Source: Ascarosepion bandense | Lineage: Eukaryota > Mollusca > Cephalopoda > Sepiida > Sepiidae | Length of the DNA stretch: 64,000 nt | Assembly: GCA_037127315.1 (NCBI GenBank) | Contig: JBBBDQ010000398.1 | Location: 4,335,001 to 4,399,000, forward strand | Direction of reading: 5' to 3' | Part shown: piece by piece, positions 9,829 to 20,160 of the stretch | Numbering within the stretch: the first letter of the stretch is position 1 | Layout of the letters: every line of letters starts with the position of its first letter | The notes under the pieces: model-generated | The model's input: only the letters and a program-made list of their open reading frames with translations | The model's database searches: none | Told to the model about the DNA's origin: nothing | Made by a program: the position numbers and the translations under genes

Positions 9829-9866
<38 letters not shown>
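9640..9866 (-). mobile_element. PLE 3' untranslated region, inverted copy
   Basis: On the minus strand this reads (CT)n, acgggtcggcagtccaactg, tgaatgtatcttcgaa, aggtctttgtgaa, gctgatgatggttcg, and finally gatttaccatgaaataacg. The same order is found on the plus strand at 13152-13290 plus 14720-14840, where an LTR interrupts it. (GA)n occupies 9834-9865. This is the 3' flank of the inverted arm at 9866-10200. Confidence 0.75.
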
Positions 9867-9868
<2 letters not shown>

Positions 9869-10200
9869 CGACATATATAACAATGGTTTACAATTAAACA
9901 ATATATATTCCGTAGAATAGTGTGATGTGTGTAAATTCCTCAGAGGAATGAATGATGGACTAAAAGTTTAACATAATTTAAAACGGCTCTTGTGTCGACA
10001 GTTAAAAATTAGTTCCCTCCTCAAATCAGCAGATATAATTGATTTTTGTGTTTTACAACAGTGATCATTTCATCCAGGCATAAGCGACAGCAACCTTTGA
10101 AGTTGGTGGCTGTGTTGGTTTTTATAATGATATTCCATTTAATCATGGGGGTTAGATTATTGTCTTTCAAAGACCAGAGCTATTTTGATAGAGCTGTCTG
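9866..10200 (-). pseudogene. inverted partial copy of the PLE GIY-YIG end
   Basis: The reverse complement of this 335-bp segment matches 10908-11246. Translated on the minus strand it gives KDNNLTPMIKWNII, RLCLDEMIT, VKHKNQL, which is the final part of a PLE GIY-YIG endonuclease domain. The two arms therefore form a large inverted repeat around the plus-strand PLE fragment. Head-to-head partial copies are a known arrangement of Penelope elements. Confidence 0.85.
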
Positions 10201-11140
10201 TTTTTTTTTTTGTTTTTTTTTTTGTGACACACAAAAAATATACATGGTGGATTTACATAAGAGCGGATTTCAAAAACCGCTTTATTATGATGAATCCTTG
10301 AAATATAGTAGTACCAATAAGACCAACAGAAGAAAGAAAGCAATTTGGTTCAACCGTCTATTTTGCAAATTATGTAATATTAATATAAGTAAATATTTTT
10401 TAAAACTCGTAGATAAATATTTTAGCAGTTCTAGTCCAATTCATAGAATATTTAACAGAAAAACCCTAAAAATTATCTATTCGTGTACTAAAAATATAAA
10501 AAGTATAATCAGCTCCCACAATAGAAGAACTTTATCGAGATATAAAAAACAAATTGATAACCCGAAACCTACTACCACTGATCAAGCCAGCTCCAGAGTA
10601 ACAACTCCTAGTCGAGCCAGCCGTAGTTCTGCAACTCCCAACCAAAGCAACCCTGAAGTTGCCCAGAATTTACCAGACATAAGAGATGCAGCTGGACATG
10701 ACAGTCATACACCTAAATGCAATTGCAGAATAAAACATGAGTGTCCTATGGGTGGAGAGTGTATGATAGAAGGGGTAGTGTATCAAACCATGATATACCC
10801 AAAAGAAAATACAAAATTGAAAAAATATTATATTGGTATTTCTGCAGGTACTTGAAAGCAACGGTTATAGAATCGCACACACATTTTCCAAACCTGAACT
10901 ATGAAACCAGACAGCTCTATCAAAATATCTCTGGTCATTGAAAGACAATAATCTAACCCCAATGATTAAATAGAATATCATTTTAAAAAATACCAACACA
11001 CCCACCAACTTCAAAGATTGATGTCGCTTATGACTGGATGAAAAGATCACTATTATAAAACACAAAAACCAATTGGATCTGCTGAATCAGAGGAAGGAAC
11101 TAATTTTTAAATGTCGACACAGGAGCCGGTTTAAACTCTG
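10046..11140 (+). pseudogene. Penelope-like element, C-terminal region with GIY-YIG endonuclease
   Basis: An open frame of 269 residues (10046-10855) begins inside the inverted arm, so its first ~52 residues are spurious. The real PLE part starts after the T-tracts near 10223. It has a basic linker, a Ser/Thr-rich stretch and a Cys cluster (CNCRIKHECPMGGEC, about residues 225-239). Then come VVYQ and KKYYIGIS, the GIY-YIG start. The rest continues beyond stops and a frameshift (TALSKYLWSLKDNN, KHKNQLDLLNQRKEL, KCRHRSRFKL) to about 11140. The reverse transcriptase domain is absent, so the element is 5'-truncated. PLEs use the GIY-YIG nuclease for target nicking; this copy is inactive. Confidence 0.85.
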
Positions 11141-11565
11141 TTAAACTTTTAGCCCTCATTCATTCCTCTGAAGGCTTTACACACATCTCACTTTTCTATG
11201 GAATATATATTGTTTAATTGTAAACTATTGTTATATATGTCGAGTTTTTTCTTTTTTTATATAGGGTTTTTATATGTCTATGGTATTGCTTACATATTTG
11301 TTTTTGCTGGTGTTTGAGTGTATATATATATGTGTGTGCTCGTATGTATGCATATGTATATATGTATCTGTGTACGTGTACATATATATGTGTATGCAGG
11401 TATGTGTGTACGCATTTACCTGTGTGTATGTGAGTTGTATGTGTACATACATATGTTTTTTACAGTACTAAAGTTATACGGTATTTTAACTGTACTGTTG
11501 ACCAAAAGATTTACCTATATTATAGTATTATTATTGTTATTGTATTGTTAACCGGATAATTAGTA
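11141..11565 (+). other. PLE 3' flank with TATG-rich sequence
   Basis: Positions up to 11246 are shared with the inverted arm. Beyond that lie degenerate (TATG/TGTA)n (about 11320-11455) and gttaaccggataattagta, which recurs as a direct repeat near 12890-12910. No gene is seen. Confidence 0.5.
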
Positions 11566-11577
11566 TAATTATGATTA
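11566..11577. repeat. target-site duplication, left
   Basis: TAATTATGATTA, perfectly repeated at 12671-12682, brackets the LINE insertion. Confidence 0.85.
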
Positions 11578-12629
11578 TGCTAGGCAACCTCGACATTTTC
11601 GACAAAGACATAAGAATAATCAAGAATCTCTACTGGCAGCAAACGGCCTGCATACGGACAGGTAACGACCTCAGTAGATACACAAAGATAGAAAAAGGCG
11701 TAAGACAAGGATGTGTCTTTTCACCGGATTTGTTCAACCTATACAGCGAAAATATTTTGAGGACCCTAGAGGACACACCAGGATCTGTTATTGGAGGCCA
11801 CAACCTGAACAACATAAGATATGCGGACGATACAGTACTGATTGCGGACACGGAAAGGAAACTGCAAGATCTCATACAGAAAGTAGCAGTGGAGAGTGAC
11901 AAGAAGGGACTACAAATAAACTTTAAGAAAACTGAGTGCATGGTCATCAGCAAAAGATACAACCCAAAATTCCAAATACAGGTGGGGGATAACAAAATCA
12001 AACAAGTCCAAGAATTTAAGTACCTAGGAAGTGTTCTAACAGGAGATGGAAAGTGCGACACGGAGATCCGAAGGCGAATTGGCATGGCAAAGGACGCGTT
12101 CCAGAAGATGAGCAAAATACTAACACGCAGGAAAATCTCAATAGAAACGAAGAAAAGAGTGCTAGACTGCTACGTGATGTCAGTTCTTCAATACGTCTGT
12201 GAATGCTAGACAATATCATCGAAAATGAGGACAAAACTGGAAGCGGCCGAAATGTGGTTCTACAGAAGAATGCTACGAATATCGTGGACTGAGCATACAA
12301 GCAACGACGAGGTGTTAGAAAGAATGGCAACAAAAAGAAAATTGATGCTGAGCATCAGGAAGAGACAACTGAAGTTCCTGGGACATGCAATGAGGAAGGA
12401 GAGCCTGGAGAACCTGATACTTACTGGACAGATAGAAGGAAGGAGAGACAGAGGAAGACAGCGGATAACATATTTGCAGGGTCTGGTCAGGTGGATGACG
12501 GAACGGGGGTTGCCAGGAGCAACAGGAGCAAACATACTAAGAGCCACAAGGGATAGGGAGACGTGGAGATCCATGATCGCCTACGTCCTGAAGGGACAGG
12601 GCACATAGAAGAAGAAGAAGAAGAAGAAG

Positions 12630-12660
<31 letters not shown>

Positions 12661-12670
12661 GGTGTGGTGG
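11578..12670 (+). pseudogene. RTE-like LINE, 5'-truncated, one nonsense codon
   Basis: One reading frame spans 11571-12608, with a single TAG at 12208-12210 replacing the Trp of the CECWTI motif. The first three residues (MIM) come from the target-site duplication, so the apparent start is not a real start. Motifs are GVRQGCVFSPDLFNLY (about residues 43-58, RT motif B region), YADDTVLIADT (84-94, catalytic YADD) and FKYLGSVL (149-156). After the stop come FLGHAMRKESLENLIL and RGRQRITYL. The endonuclease and the N-terminal RT are missing. It ends in (GAA)n at 12608-12659, the short microsatellite tail usual for this family, and is bracketed by 12-bp duplications. The clade assignment (RTE-like) is from the look of the sequence. 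Confidence 0.92.
12608..12659. repeat. (GAA)n LINE tail
   Basis: About 17 GAA units directly after the LINE frame ends. Shorter versions end the related copies at 30598 and 55226. Confidence 0.95.
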
Positions 12671-13150
12671 TAATTATGATTAAAGCAGATTAACTATTAT
12701 ATCTTAATTGTTTAATTTTCTTAAATTTTTAAAAATTCCAATTTCTTATCCTTTCACTAGTAATATGTATATTTATTTTTAAACTAAATAATTAAGATTA
12801 AACAACAAAATTTAAATAGAATAATTAGGCTTCATTTTAAATTATTTTTTTAATTTTTAATTTCATATTGTATTACATTTGTTTTGTTGATTGTATAATT
12901 AGTATAATTTTGATTATATAGTGGTGTGTGTATATTGTGATCACAACAGATTAACGGATTATCTCTTAAATACATATTTAATTTTCTAGACTCCAATTTC
13001 TTATCCTTTTACCTTTAATTTATAATATTCACTTATTTTTTATTTTCTCATTTTCTCCTACCATCTTTTCTATTTTAAATTTATTCCTCTCTTCTTTCTT
13101 CTTCTTCCCTTTTAATTTACGTTTTAAGATACTTACCCTTTCTCTTTAAC
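12640..13150 (+). repeat. imperfect direct repeats in the PLE 3' flank
   Basis: Segments near 12671-12790 and 12895-13040 share ataattagtataat, cagattaac, ttaattttct and ccaatttcttatccttt. The LINE at 11578 inserted into one of these repeats, so they predate it. AT-rich and non-coding. Confidence 0.65.
12671..12682. repeat. target-site duplication, right
   Basis: TAATTATGATTA, identical to 11566-11577. Confidence 0.85.
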
Positions 13151-13151
13151 G

Positions 13152-13160
13152 CTATCTTTC

Positions 13161-13199
<39 letters not shown>

Positions 13200-13310
13200 T
13201 AATACACTTTCTTTACGTTTCAAATCTACGGGTCTGCAGTCCAACTGTCAGGTTGAATGTATCTTCGAACTTTTGTTGACATCCGCTGCTACGCGTGCTC
13301 TCTGATTATA
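13152..13310 (+). mobile_element. PLE 3' region, left half
   Basis: (CT)n at 13152-13198, then acgggtctgcagtccaactg and tgaatgtatcttcgaac. This matches the reverse complement of 9770-9866. It is interrupted by the LTR at 13311 and resumes at 14617. Confidence 0.75.
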
Positions 13311-14616
13311 TGTTGCGTATATTGTTATGTCGCCAAGTATAAATGAATAACTCAACAACAGAATCAGAATATAAGTTGTATTCCGCGGAAAGACGGTCAG
13401 TATGTACAGAAGTGATTAGTAATATTTACAATAGAAAGATACAAGTGTCCAATCCGTCATAAGACGTGTGTATACGTGGTTACTTCCGGTACGCCACCGG
13501 AAGTGTGACTAAATCTTCACTGACTCGCACTGACTCTTCAGTAACTCATTAGAGACTCTCAAGTGACTCTCTACGACTGTATTTACTAGCCTTCCCACGC
13601 AGGCCGGATGTGACACATGGTCATTTTATAGTGGGTATTCCCGGCCATTTAGCCGGGCCCAAAAATGTCTGTCTATTTTTGCCCAGTCATGGTTCTACCC
13701 TTCGGCGGAACCACGACTGGGTTATTGCTCTCTGCTCGGAAGCAGAGTGCGCCCTCTACTAGAAGGCAGAGAGCTGACTGTGTCGTAGAGTCGTCAGTCT
13801 AGTGACTCTCAAGCGACTGTATTTACTAGCCTTCCCACGCAGGCCGGATGTGACACATGGTCATTTTATAGTGGGTATTCCCGGCCATATAGCCGGGCCA
13901 AAAAATATCTGTCTATTTTTCCCCAGTCGTGGTTCTACCCTTCGGCGGAACCACGACTGGGTTATTGCTCTCTGCTCGGAAGCAGAGAGCGCCCCCCGCC
14001 CGAAGGCAGAGTGCTGACAGTGTCGTAGAGTCGTCAGTCTAGTGACTCTCAAGCGACTGTATTTACTAGCCTTCCCACGCAGGGTGGATGTGACACATGG
14101 TCATTTTATTGTGGGTATTCCCGGCCATATAGCCGGGCCAAAAAATGTCCGTCTATTTTTGCCCAGTCGTGTCTCTACCCTTCGGCGGAACCACGACTGG
14201 GTTATTGCTCTCTGCTCGGAAGCAGAGAGCGCCCTCTACGCAAAGGCAGAGACTGACAGTGTCGTACAGTCATCAGTCTAGTGACTCTCAAGCGACTGTA
14301 TTTACTAGCCTTCCCACGTAGGCTGGATGTGACATACGGTCATTTTATTGTGGGTATTCCCGGCCATATAGCCGGGCCAAAAAATATCTGTCTATTTTTC
14401 CCCAGTCGTGGTTCTACCCTTCGGCGGAACCACGACTGGGTTATTGCTCTCTGCTCGGAAGCAGAGAGCGCCCTCTACCCGAAGGCAGAGACTGACAGTG
14501 TCGTAGAGTCGTCAGTCTAGTGACTCTCAAGCGACTCTCTTGTAGGGAATCCACCATTGCTATATATAGCAATGGGAACAGTCCATTTGTAGTCAAATAG
14601 GAGCGGCGCCCTAACA
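13311..14616. mobile_element. probable solo LTR with internal 240-bp array
   Basis: The 1306-bp segment begins TGTT and ends AACA, and is flanked by TATA on both sides (13307-13310 and 14617-14620). These are the hallmarks of a solo LTR with a 4-bp target duplication. A TATAAA-like string lies near 13330. The segment splits a PLE 3' region whose halves are recognisable on both sides. Near its 3' end is a perfect 22-bp palindrome (14554-14575; CCATTGCTATA and its complement). No internal region, tRNA primer site or polypurine tract is present. The TATA duplication is short and low-complexity, so the LTR call is probable rather than certain. Confidence 0.65.
13565..14525. repeat. four-unit 240-bp tandem array, each unit with four hairpins
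   Basis: Unit starts are near 13575, 13815, 14055 and 14294 (periods 240, 240 and 239). Each unit contains cccggc/gccggg, a 14-bp stem (cccagtcgtggttc with its complement around a 12-nt loop), a 10-bp stem (gctctctgct/agcagagagc, loop CGGA), and a weaker GACTGA/TCAGTC stem. The array is clearly more GC-rich than its surroundings. The 71-79-residue ORFs in the units begin at GTG and end at the same TAG, so I do not regard them as genes. Confidence 0.95.
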
Positions 14617-14855
14617 TATATCTACGCTTATGTATGAATATGTGTGTGTGTTCGCCGAACTGATGTATTGTTTCTTAAATTTTCTCTTTTAAGGGTGCGA
14701 CCGTTATTCTTATTCGTTTTTTTAGGTCTTTGTGAAACACATTCTTGTAAAATCCTTTGTACAATAAAGAGAGAAGCTGATGATGGTTCGCCTGAAACAG
14801 GCCTAAACTTCCGATTTACCATGAAATAACGTATCTGCCTTATTTTTTCTCATAT
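14617..14855 (+). mobile_element. PLE 3' region, right half
   Basis: Continues the PLE 3' flank with ttttttaggtctttgtgaa, cctttgtacaataaagaga and a hammerhead-like core (GCTGATGA ... GAAAC near 14780-14800). It ends gatttaccatgaaataacg followed by (TA)n. The inverted copy is at 9640-9760. Confidence 0.75.
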
Positions 14856-14864
14856 ATATATATA

Positions 14865-14925
<61 letters not shown>

Positions 14926-14946
14926 ATATATATATATATATATATC
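14856..14946. repeat. (TA)n(TG)n(TA)n microsatellite
   Basis: Compound dinucleotide tract after the PLE end. Confidence 0.97.
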
Positions 14947-15218
14947 TGCAAATTCAGATAATATTTAGGGGGAATAGCTATTTCAATATGTCACTTAAAA
15001 ACATGCATTCTCAACCCAGATTAAACAAGAAATGGGGAAGAAATCCTATGCCGCATAACGGGGATAGTAAAAGAAGGGGTGGGGAATGTTGGTAGTGAGA
15101 AGAAAATGCTTGACCATTAGATTAGTAATGGTAGGTAGGAAAGAAATGGTTACTTATTCACCAAATTATAAAATCTGATTATTTAAAAGACAAATTGTGA
15201 ATAAATGGAAGAAGATAA

Positions 15219-15425
15219 TTATTGAAATTTAACTCTATTTCTATGATGACACATATTAATGACTTCTTTCCGTGTATTCAGAAGTACATTCTGATATTTA
15301 AATTTCAAAAGTCTTAATTTTTCTGTCAAACACAGATTATATCTATCACTTAAGCTATTAGGAGTACGGACCGTGCCTATCAAAATCCAATTCATCTGTG
15401 GATTGAGGTCATTCAATCTATATTC
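15219..15425 (-). pseudogene. PLE C-terminal fragment, second subfamily
   Basis: The minus-strand ORF includes RYNLCLTEKLRLL, LLNTRKEVINMCHHRNRVKF. This is the same conserved tail (C-LCL-EK ... LN-R-E ... CRHRN) as the PLE at 10046-11140 but clearly diverged. Sequence between here and the (TA)n at 14946 would be its 3' flank. Confidence 0.75.
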
Positions 15426-15478
15426 TAAACAGCTATATGTAACGAAAACAAATTTAGAGTAATTTAAAAGTTTTATAA

Positions 15479-15480
<2 letters not shown>

Positions 15481-15543
<63 letters not shown>
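15481..15543. repeat. (TA)n microsatellite
   Basis: About 62 bp of pure TA. Confidence 0.98.
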
Positions 15544-15547
<4 letters not shown>

Positions 15548-15708
15548 TCCTTAATTTATGCGCAAATGATTAAATTTTTATACACCAAAATATAAATCAA
15601 GTAATTCTTACATATATAAAAATATGCGAGAAAGTTGAAAAAGTTTAAAATTTCTCCAGAATTGTTGTTGGCACATATAACTGTTTAGTATATATATATA
15701 TATATATA

Positions 15709-15986
15709 CAGTCATCCGCAGACAGATCTGTTTCACTGCATCACAGCTCATCAGTTCGGTTAGACCCCGATTGCTTTTAACCCAGGATTGAAACCCGACC
15801 GAATTGGCGTCAGTCGGCGATTCTACCTCTGGACTATGGGCGTTCAGTATGTATATTGTCATTATACCCGCCCAATAGCCAGAGTGCTCTAATCCATTAC
15901 TGAATGAGCTATGCGTACATGCGAGAGTAGCTACTGTTTTTCAAATTCTACCATTCTTCTAGAGTACTCATTTAGGTGTGAGAGCG

Positions 15987-15990
<4 letters not shown>
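15709..15990 (-). mobile_element. tRNA-like SINE with 3' hammerhead (copy 2)
   Basis: Minus-strand order is gagagcgtaata boundary (about 15990), spacer, tRNA-like section with an A box (gtccagaggta) and B box (GGGTTTCAATCC), ttaaaagcaatcgg, hammerhead, tgac and (TA)n. It is full-length as far as I can define the family, with (TA)n immediately outside both ends (15689-15708 and 15990-16028). Confidence 0.85.
15716..15759 (-). ncRNA. hammerhead ribozyme in SINE, copy 2
   Basis: Minus strand: CCGAA (15759-15755), core CTGATGA, stem II GCTGT/GCAGT with loop GAT, GAAAC, stem III ACA/TGT, cleavage C, TGCGG. Compared with copy 1, stem II keeps all five pairs through wobble exchanges. Stem I has one A-G mismatch. 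Confidence 0.8.
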
Positions 15991-16033
<43 letters not shown>

Positions 16034-16240
16034 ATGGACATTCTTATAAAAATATCTATCTATCTATATATATATTCATATCTTATATAAATATCTATAT
16101 ATATTAATACCTTTTATATATATATATATATTCATCTTATATATATATATATATACATATATTCATATCTTTTATATATATATATTTATATCTGATATAT
16201 ATATATATAAATAACTTTTATATTTATATATATATATTAA
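15990..16240. repeat. (TA)n and degenerate TA/TCTA tracts
   Basis: Near-continuous TA-rich simple sequence with tcttatat and ttcatat interruptions. Confidence 0.9.
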
Positions 16241-17170
16241 ACATAAAATTAATGCGTGTGCGTGTATTTTTCACAAAATATATATTGTATTAGATAATTC
16301 TGCTATTCAAATTCTTCGCAGATCTTTTGAATAATAATAGATGATTAACACTAGTTTTCATGTTAGGATTCGTTTTCCGGTTTCTTATAACATCTACCGA
16401 TTCCCATTTACTCCTAATAACCTTTTGCTTCCTCTGTGGATTTGCTTAGAATGAAATGATTAAAAAAAGATAGCAATGTGAAATGATGTCGGATTAAACG
16501 GGTACAAAACTGAATATAGAGGCTATAGATTCTTACTGGTTCTATCGATTAAAATATCCTTTATTTAACAGGCAATTCTAATTTGGCCTCTTCTGCCTGG
16601 CACCGTTGCCGAATTAGTAGAGGCAAACTTTGGATCTCGAAGTGATTTCTGTGGAATAAAAGAACGAATGCAATTGTTTCAAGACTTTCAGAAGCAGAGG
16701 AGATTTTCAGAAAAAGAATCCAAACATGAGTTTCACAATCAAGAAGGCAAAAAATGTTGTCATGACGAATTATCCAATACTCTTTATTCATATTGTCTTT
16801 CTAAAGACACATTTTTTTCATATCTTAATATTCTCACACACACACACACACACGCACGCACGCACGCACGCGCGTATTTGCTACTGGTATCAGCATTTTA
16901 TGCACATTGGTGTCATTCTTTCATATCCTTTGATATGCTCTCATGGTTCGATTAATTTCAGCTTACGATGAATTGGTGTCAACATATTTCGGTGGAGATG
17001 AATAGATTTGATAAGTAATGACAGATGGTGTCTTAAAGCCGAAAAATTAGAGATGTGAACATGCGCAAAAAGACACACACATACAAACATACACATACAC
17101 ACATATATCTATATATACACATATATATATATAGATATAAATACTACAAATATTTTCGTGGCATTTATTC

Positions 17171-17204
<34 letters not shown>

Positions 17205-17320
17205 ATTAATATTTTAAAAATTGCACGTTTAAAAAATCCCTGCCGCGAGATCGTTAAAAAACACCGTTACGTGAGCGTTCTTAAAAAGAAAAACAAAAAA
17301 AAGGTAAACGGTAAAATCAG
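16241..17320. other. no gene recognised; CA/CG microsatellite
   Basis: Contains (CA)n(CG CA)n at about 16835-16875 and TA tracts at 17100-17200. The 76-95-residue ORFs near 16561-16971 overlap on opposite strands and match nothing I know. Confidence 0.4.
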
Positions 17321-17324
17321 TTAA

Positions 17325-17385
17325 GACACCACTCATGGTAGAAACCTAGGTCGCTTAATAATTTGTTTACAAATGGAATATATAT
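17325..17385 (+). repeat. single arm of the 6392-6524 hammerhead-like repeat
   Basis: ggtagaaacctaggtcgc followed by ttgtttacaaatgg and (TA)n. It keeps GAAAC, an ACCT/AGGT stem III and C at the cleavage position; the CTGATGA side is degraded. Confidence 0.5.
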
Positions 17386-17727
17386 ATATATATGCAAAAG
17401 AGCAAGTGAAGTATATTATATGAATAATATAATTTATGAATTTAAATAGGTAAGTACTGTGATGCTTTGAGTGATATATAAAAAATAATAAAATAAATAA
17501 ATATATATATATTTGGAAAATTAAATGAAATTTTAATACAAAATTCTTATTACTTAAAATCTTACTTTTAGGTGATTACTCGTTTTCAGTTGACATATAT
17601 ATGTATATAAACATACACAATATATATACAGTAGCGGACATAATATAAGGAACGGAAACAACAAAGACATAAATATGTGCAATATTTAAAAAAGTAATGC
17701 ATGATTAACGTTATTTTTAAGTAATAC

Positions 17728-17779
17728 ACACACACACACATATATATATGCACACACACACACACACAGACACACACAG

Positions 17780-17840
<61 letters not shown>

Positions 17841-17880
17841 AATACATACACATACATATACATACATACATACACACAGT
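17728..17880. repeat. (CA)n/(TA)n microsatellites
   Basis: Long CA tracts with CAGA variants, then (TA)n, then (TACA)n. Confidence 0.95.
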
Positions 17881-18179
17881 AAAAAGAACCTTCAGATATT
17901 GGAGGTTATCTACATTAAATCCAAACAACCCACACTTAACAAAATCACGTTTAAATCTGGTCATAGCACATTTACATTGCCTCTAAATATATGGTTCTCT
18001 TAACATTTGGAGCTCTCAGGCGGTGTGACGTCATAGAACCGCGTAACAAATTTGCGAACTGCTTTTTCTATTTATGGTAACTGTTGCCGTTGCTCAGGGG
18101 AGTTTTATGCCACCACAAGATAAAATCGTGCTGATGGTGGATGTTTTTGTGCTTACGTCCTTGTAACCTCTTTGAAGGT

Positions 18180-18347
18180 GGCTCATGTGAGCTGAAAGCT
18201 TAGAACTTAATTAAAAATTATCCAAATTTTGGAGAATGTTGTCTTTAGTTTCAACTGAAATTAAAAACAAAATAAGATGTTTAGAATGGCTCATGATTAA
18301 ACATAATAGACATTCATTGTCTTTTATGTTTAACAGTATATCTTTAG

Positions 18348-18411
<64 letters not shown>

Positions 18412-18412
18412 T
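18180..18412 (+). repeat. single-arm copy of the 4325-4725 repeat, ending in (TA)n(GA)n
   Basis: Shares gctgaaagcttagaac, attatccaaat, ttggagaat, tttcaactgaaattaaa and gctcatgattaaacataa with the right arm at 4560-4725. It stops at (TA)n(GA)n (18350-18412). Confidence 0.75.
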
Positions 18413-18790
18413 AGTACAAATATTTTCATGTTATCATTTGTGGTGATTATGAATTTAATTGTGCTACATCATTGGCATCTAGGTCCTAGTTTTTTACTTT
18501 TTAGATGTATTTTATCTTTTACTTATTATACGTACCTACAGTCAACAGTTAAATCTACACTTTTTCAATTCACAATGCTAAGTGTAAGGCATACAAAATC
18601 TAGAAGAAAAAATAGATAATAATAATAATAACAATAATAATAATAATTAAAAATATCAATAGACTAGATAAAAACGGCCTATGTCAATTACCAAGCCCTA
18701 CTTTTCAAAGCAATATTTCCAATCTTAACAACATCAAATTAATTACAATCCCATCCAAAACATTTATCGCTATGATCACAAGGAATAGTT
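18413..18790. other. no gene recognised
   Basis: AT-rich; the 63-residue ORF at 18428-18619 has no recognisable motif. Short (AAT)n near 18615-18650. Confidence 0.4.
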
Positions 18791-19760
18791 TGCATAATTC
18801 AGGTATATCTCGTGTTACGGCGTTTCGAGGTAAGTCGTTCTCGGTTATAAGTCGTTTACCTGAAAAATGACGCAGAATTCGCTAAGCTTTGGATCGTTCA
18901 CCCACTGACAGGGAACGTGAGCTTAGTTTAGACCATTGTAAGATAGGTTAGTTTTTTCTTACTGATCAAGATATGTGTTACGTCCACCCAGCTTACGGAT
19001 ATCCTGTCCAATATGAGAGAATTCGCGAGATCAAAGCAACGGTTTACATGATTATTCGAACGGCTGTGCCACGCTGCTTCTGCCTAATAACATCTGAAAG
19101 CCTCAATGATGAAATCTAGTCCGTTACCGTCACTTTATTACGAAAAGCATCTCTTTTTGTTCCGCTAGAGTCTGCTATAGTAAGCGTTTTGGTGGTCTTA
19201 TCCGAGAATCTTCGGCTGTTGTCGCTTCGCACGCTACACCGTCCGCGAAATGGCCACGCGATTTGACATCCACGACAGGGGAGAGTTTTCTGTCGCTGTC
19301 TTATTTCCAGACTCCTGCGGAGAGTGAAACGAAGAAGCATTTTTAAAACACTTTCTTTCAAGCTCGGGATATCTTACTTAATAGAGAATCCACCACACCG
19401 CGATCTGTTGAGACTAAGCTTAGGACTGACGTGAATCGTCCTCCTAGATGGACAACCAAGGCCGACACAGTATCGTGGAAAACGCTAGTCGGTGACCCTC
19501 TACGGTAATTAGAAGAATTCCGTATGTTCGTTTGATTTCCTGTTTTTCTTTTCATATTCCTTTTTTCTTTTCACTGCTAACGACAGTTTTCTGGCTGCGG
19601 AGAAATTATTTGTGAGCGCGTGGGTTTGAGAGGGAGAGCCACGATTCCAAAACCTGGACTAGCGACCATTATCTCCGCCGAGTTCGACTTGCTAATAAGA
19701 CAGCGCCGGAGTTAGCCCGGCTCAGTCAGTCTTGCGTAGCGAGCCGGACGTCGATCCAAC
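18790..19760. other. GC-elevated non-coding island, possibly an old LTR
   Basis: About 0.97 kb with much higher GC and many CpG, containing no ORF above about 80 residues. It includes tgttacgtccacccagc near 18975 and a strong hairpin-forming end (gccggagttagcccggc, about 19704-19720). The TGTTACGTCC string looks like the start of some Gypsy-type LTRs, but I cannot find a matching end or target duplication. It might also be a regulatory island. Confidence 0.3.
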
Positions 19761-20129
19761 CAAAAATATATAATTAAGCTCAGTGGTTTTCAAATATTTC
19801 CTTTAGTTATCTAGTTTGTTTAGCTATATATTAACTAATAAAAAAACTCATTTTTTCTTTAAAAAAGGAAGCGTACTTATAAATAAATGATGAGATTTTT
19901 ATATATTATCCTACATATTTTATTGTTTAAACGAAAGGTTTTGTGAAGACTCGGATTTGAGTAGATGCCCAGTTCATTTATTATCCAGTATATTTTTAAT
20001 TATTAATTTTTTAATGTTTTTTTAAATATCTTTTATTGTCTCCACTATTTAGGCAGATAGTAAAAAATGAACAAATATACTGTTTAATAAATAAACGGAG
20101 CGTCTAGACAAATAATGTTCTTGACTTAA

Positions 20130-20160
<31 letters not shown>

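Noticed and set aside
10046..10205. N-terminal 52 residues of the PLE ORF as a genuine domain
   Set aside because: This DNA is the inverted antisense copy of the element's own 3' end.
13802..14520. Three similar 71-79-residue ORFs in the 240-bp array, which could look like a repeat protein family
   Set aside because: They start at GTG, each ends at the same TAG within its unit, and the period is only coincidentally a multiple of three. Conservation follows the hairpins rather than codons.
14770..14830. Hammerhead call at GCTGATGATGGTTC ... GAAAC in the PLE 3' region
   Set aside because: Core boxes are present, but stem II is only two pairs with a U-U closing mismatch and no cleavage site pairs up; kept only as a PLE landmark.
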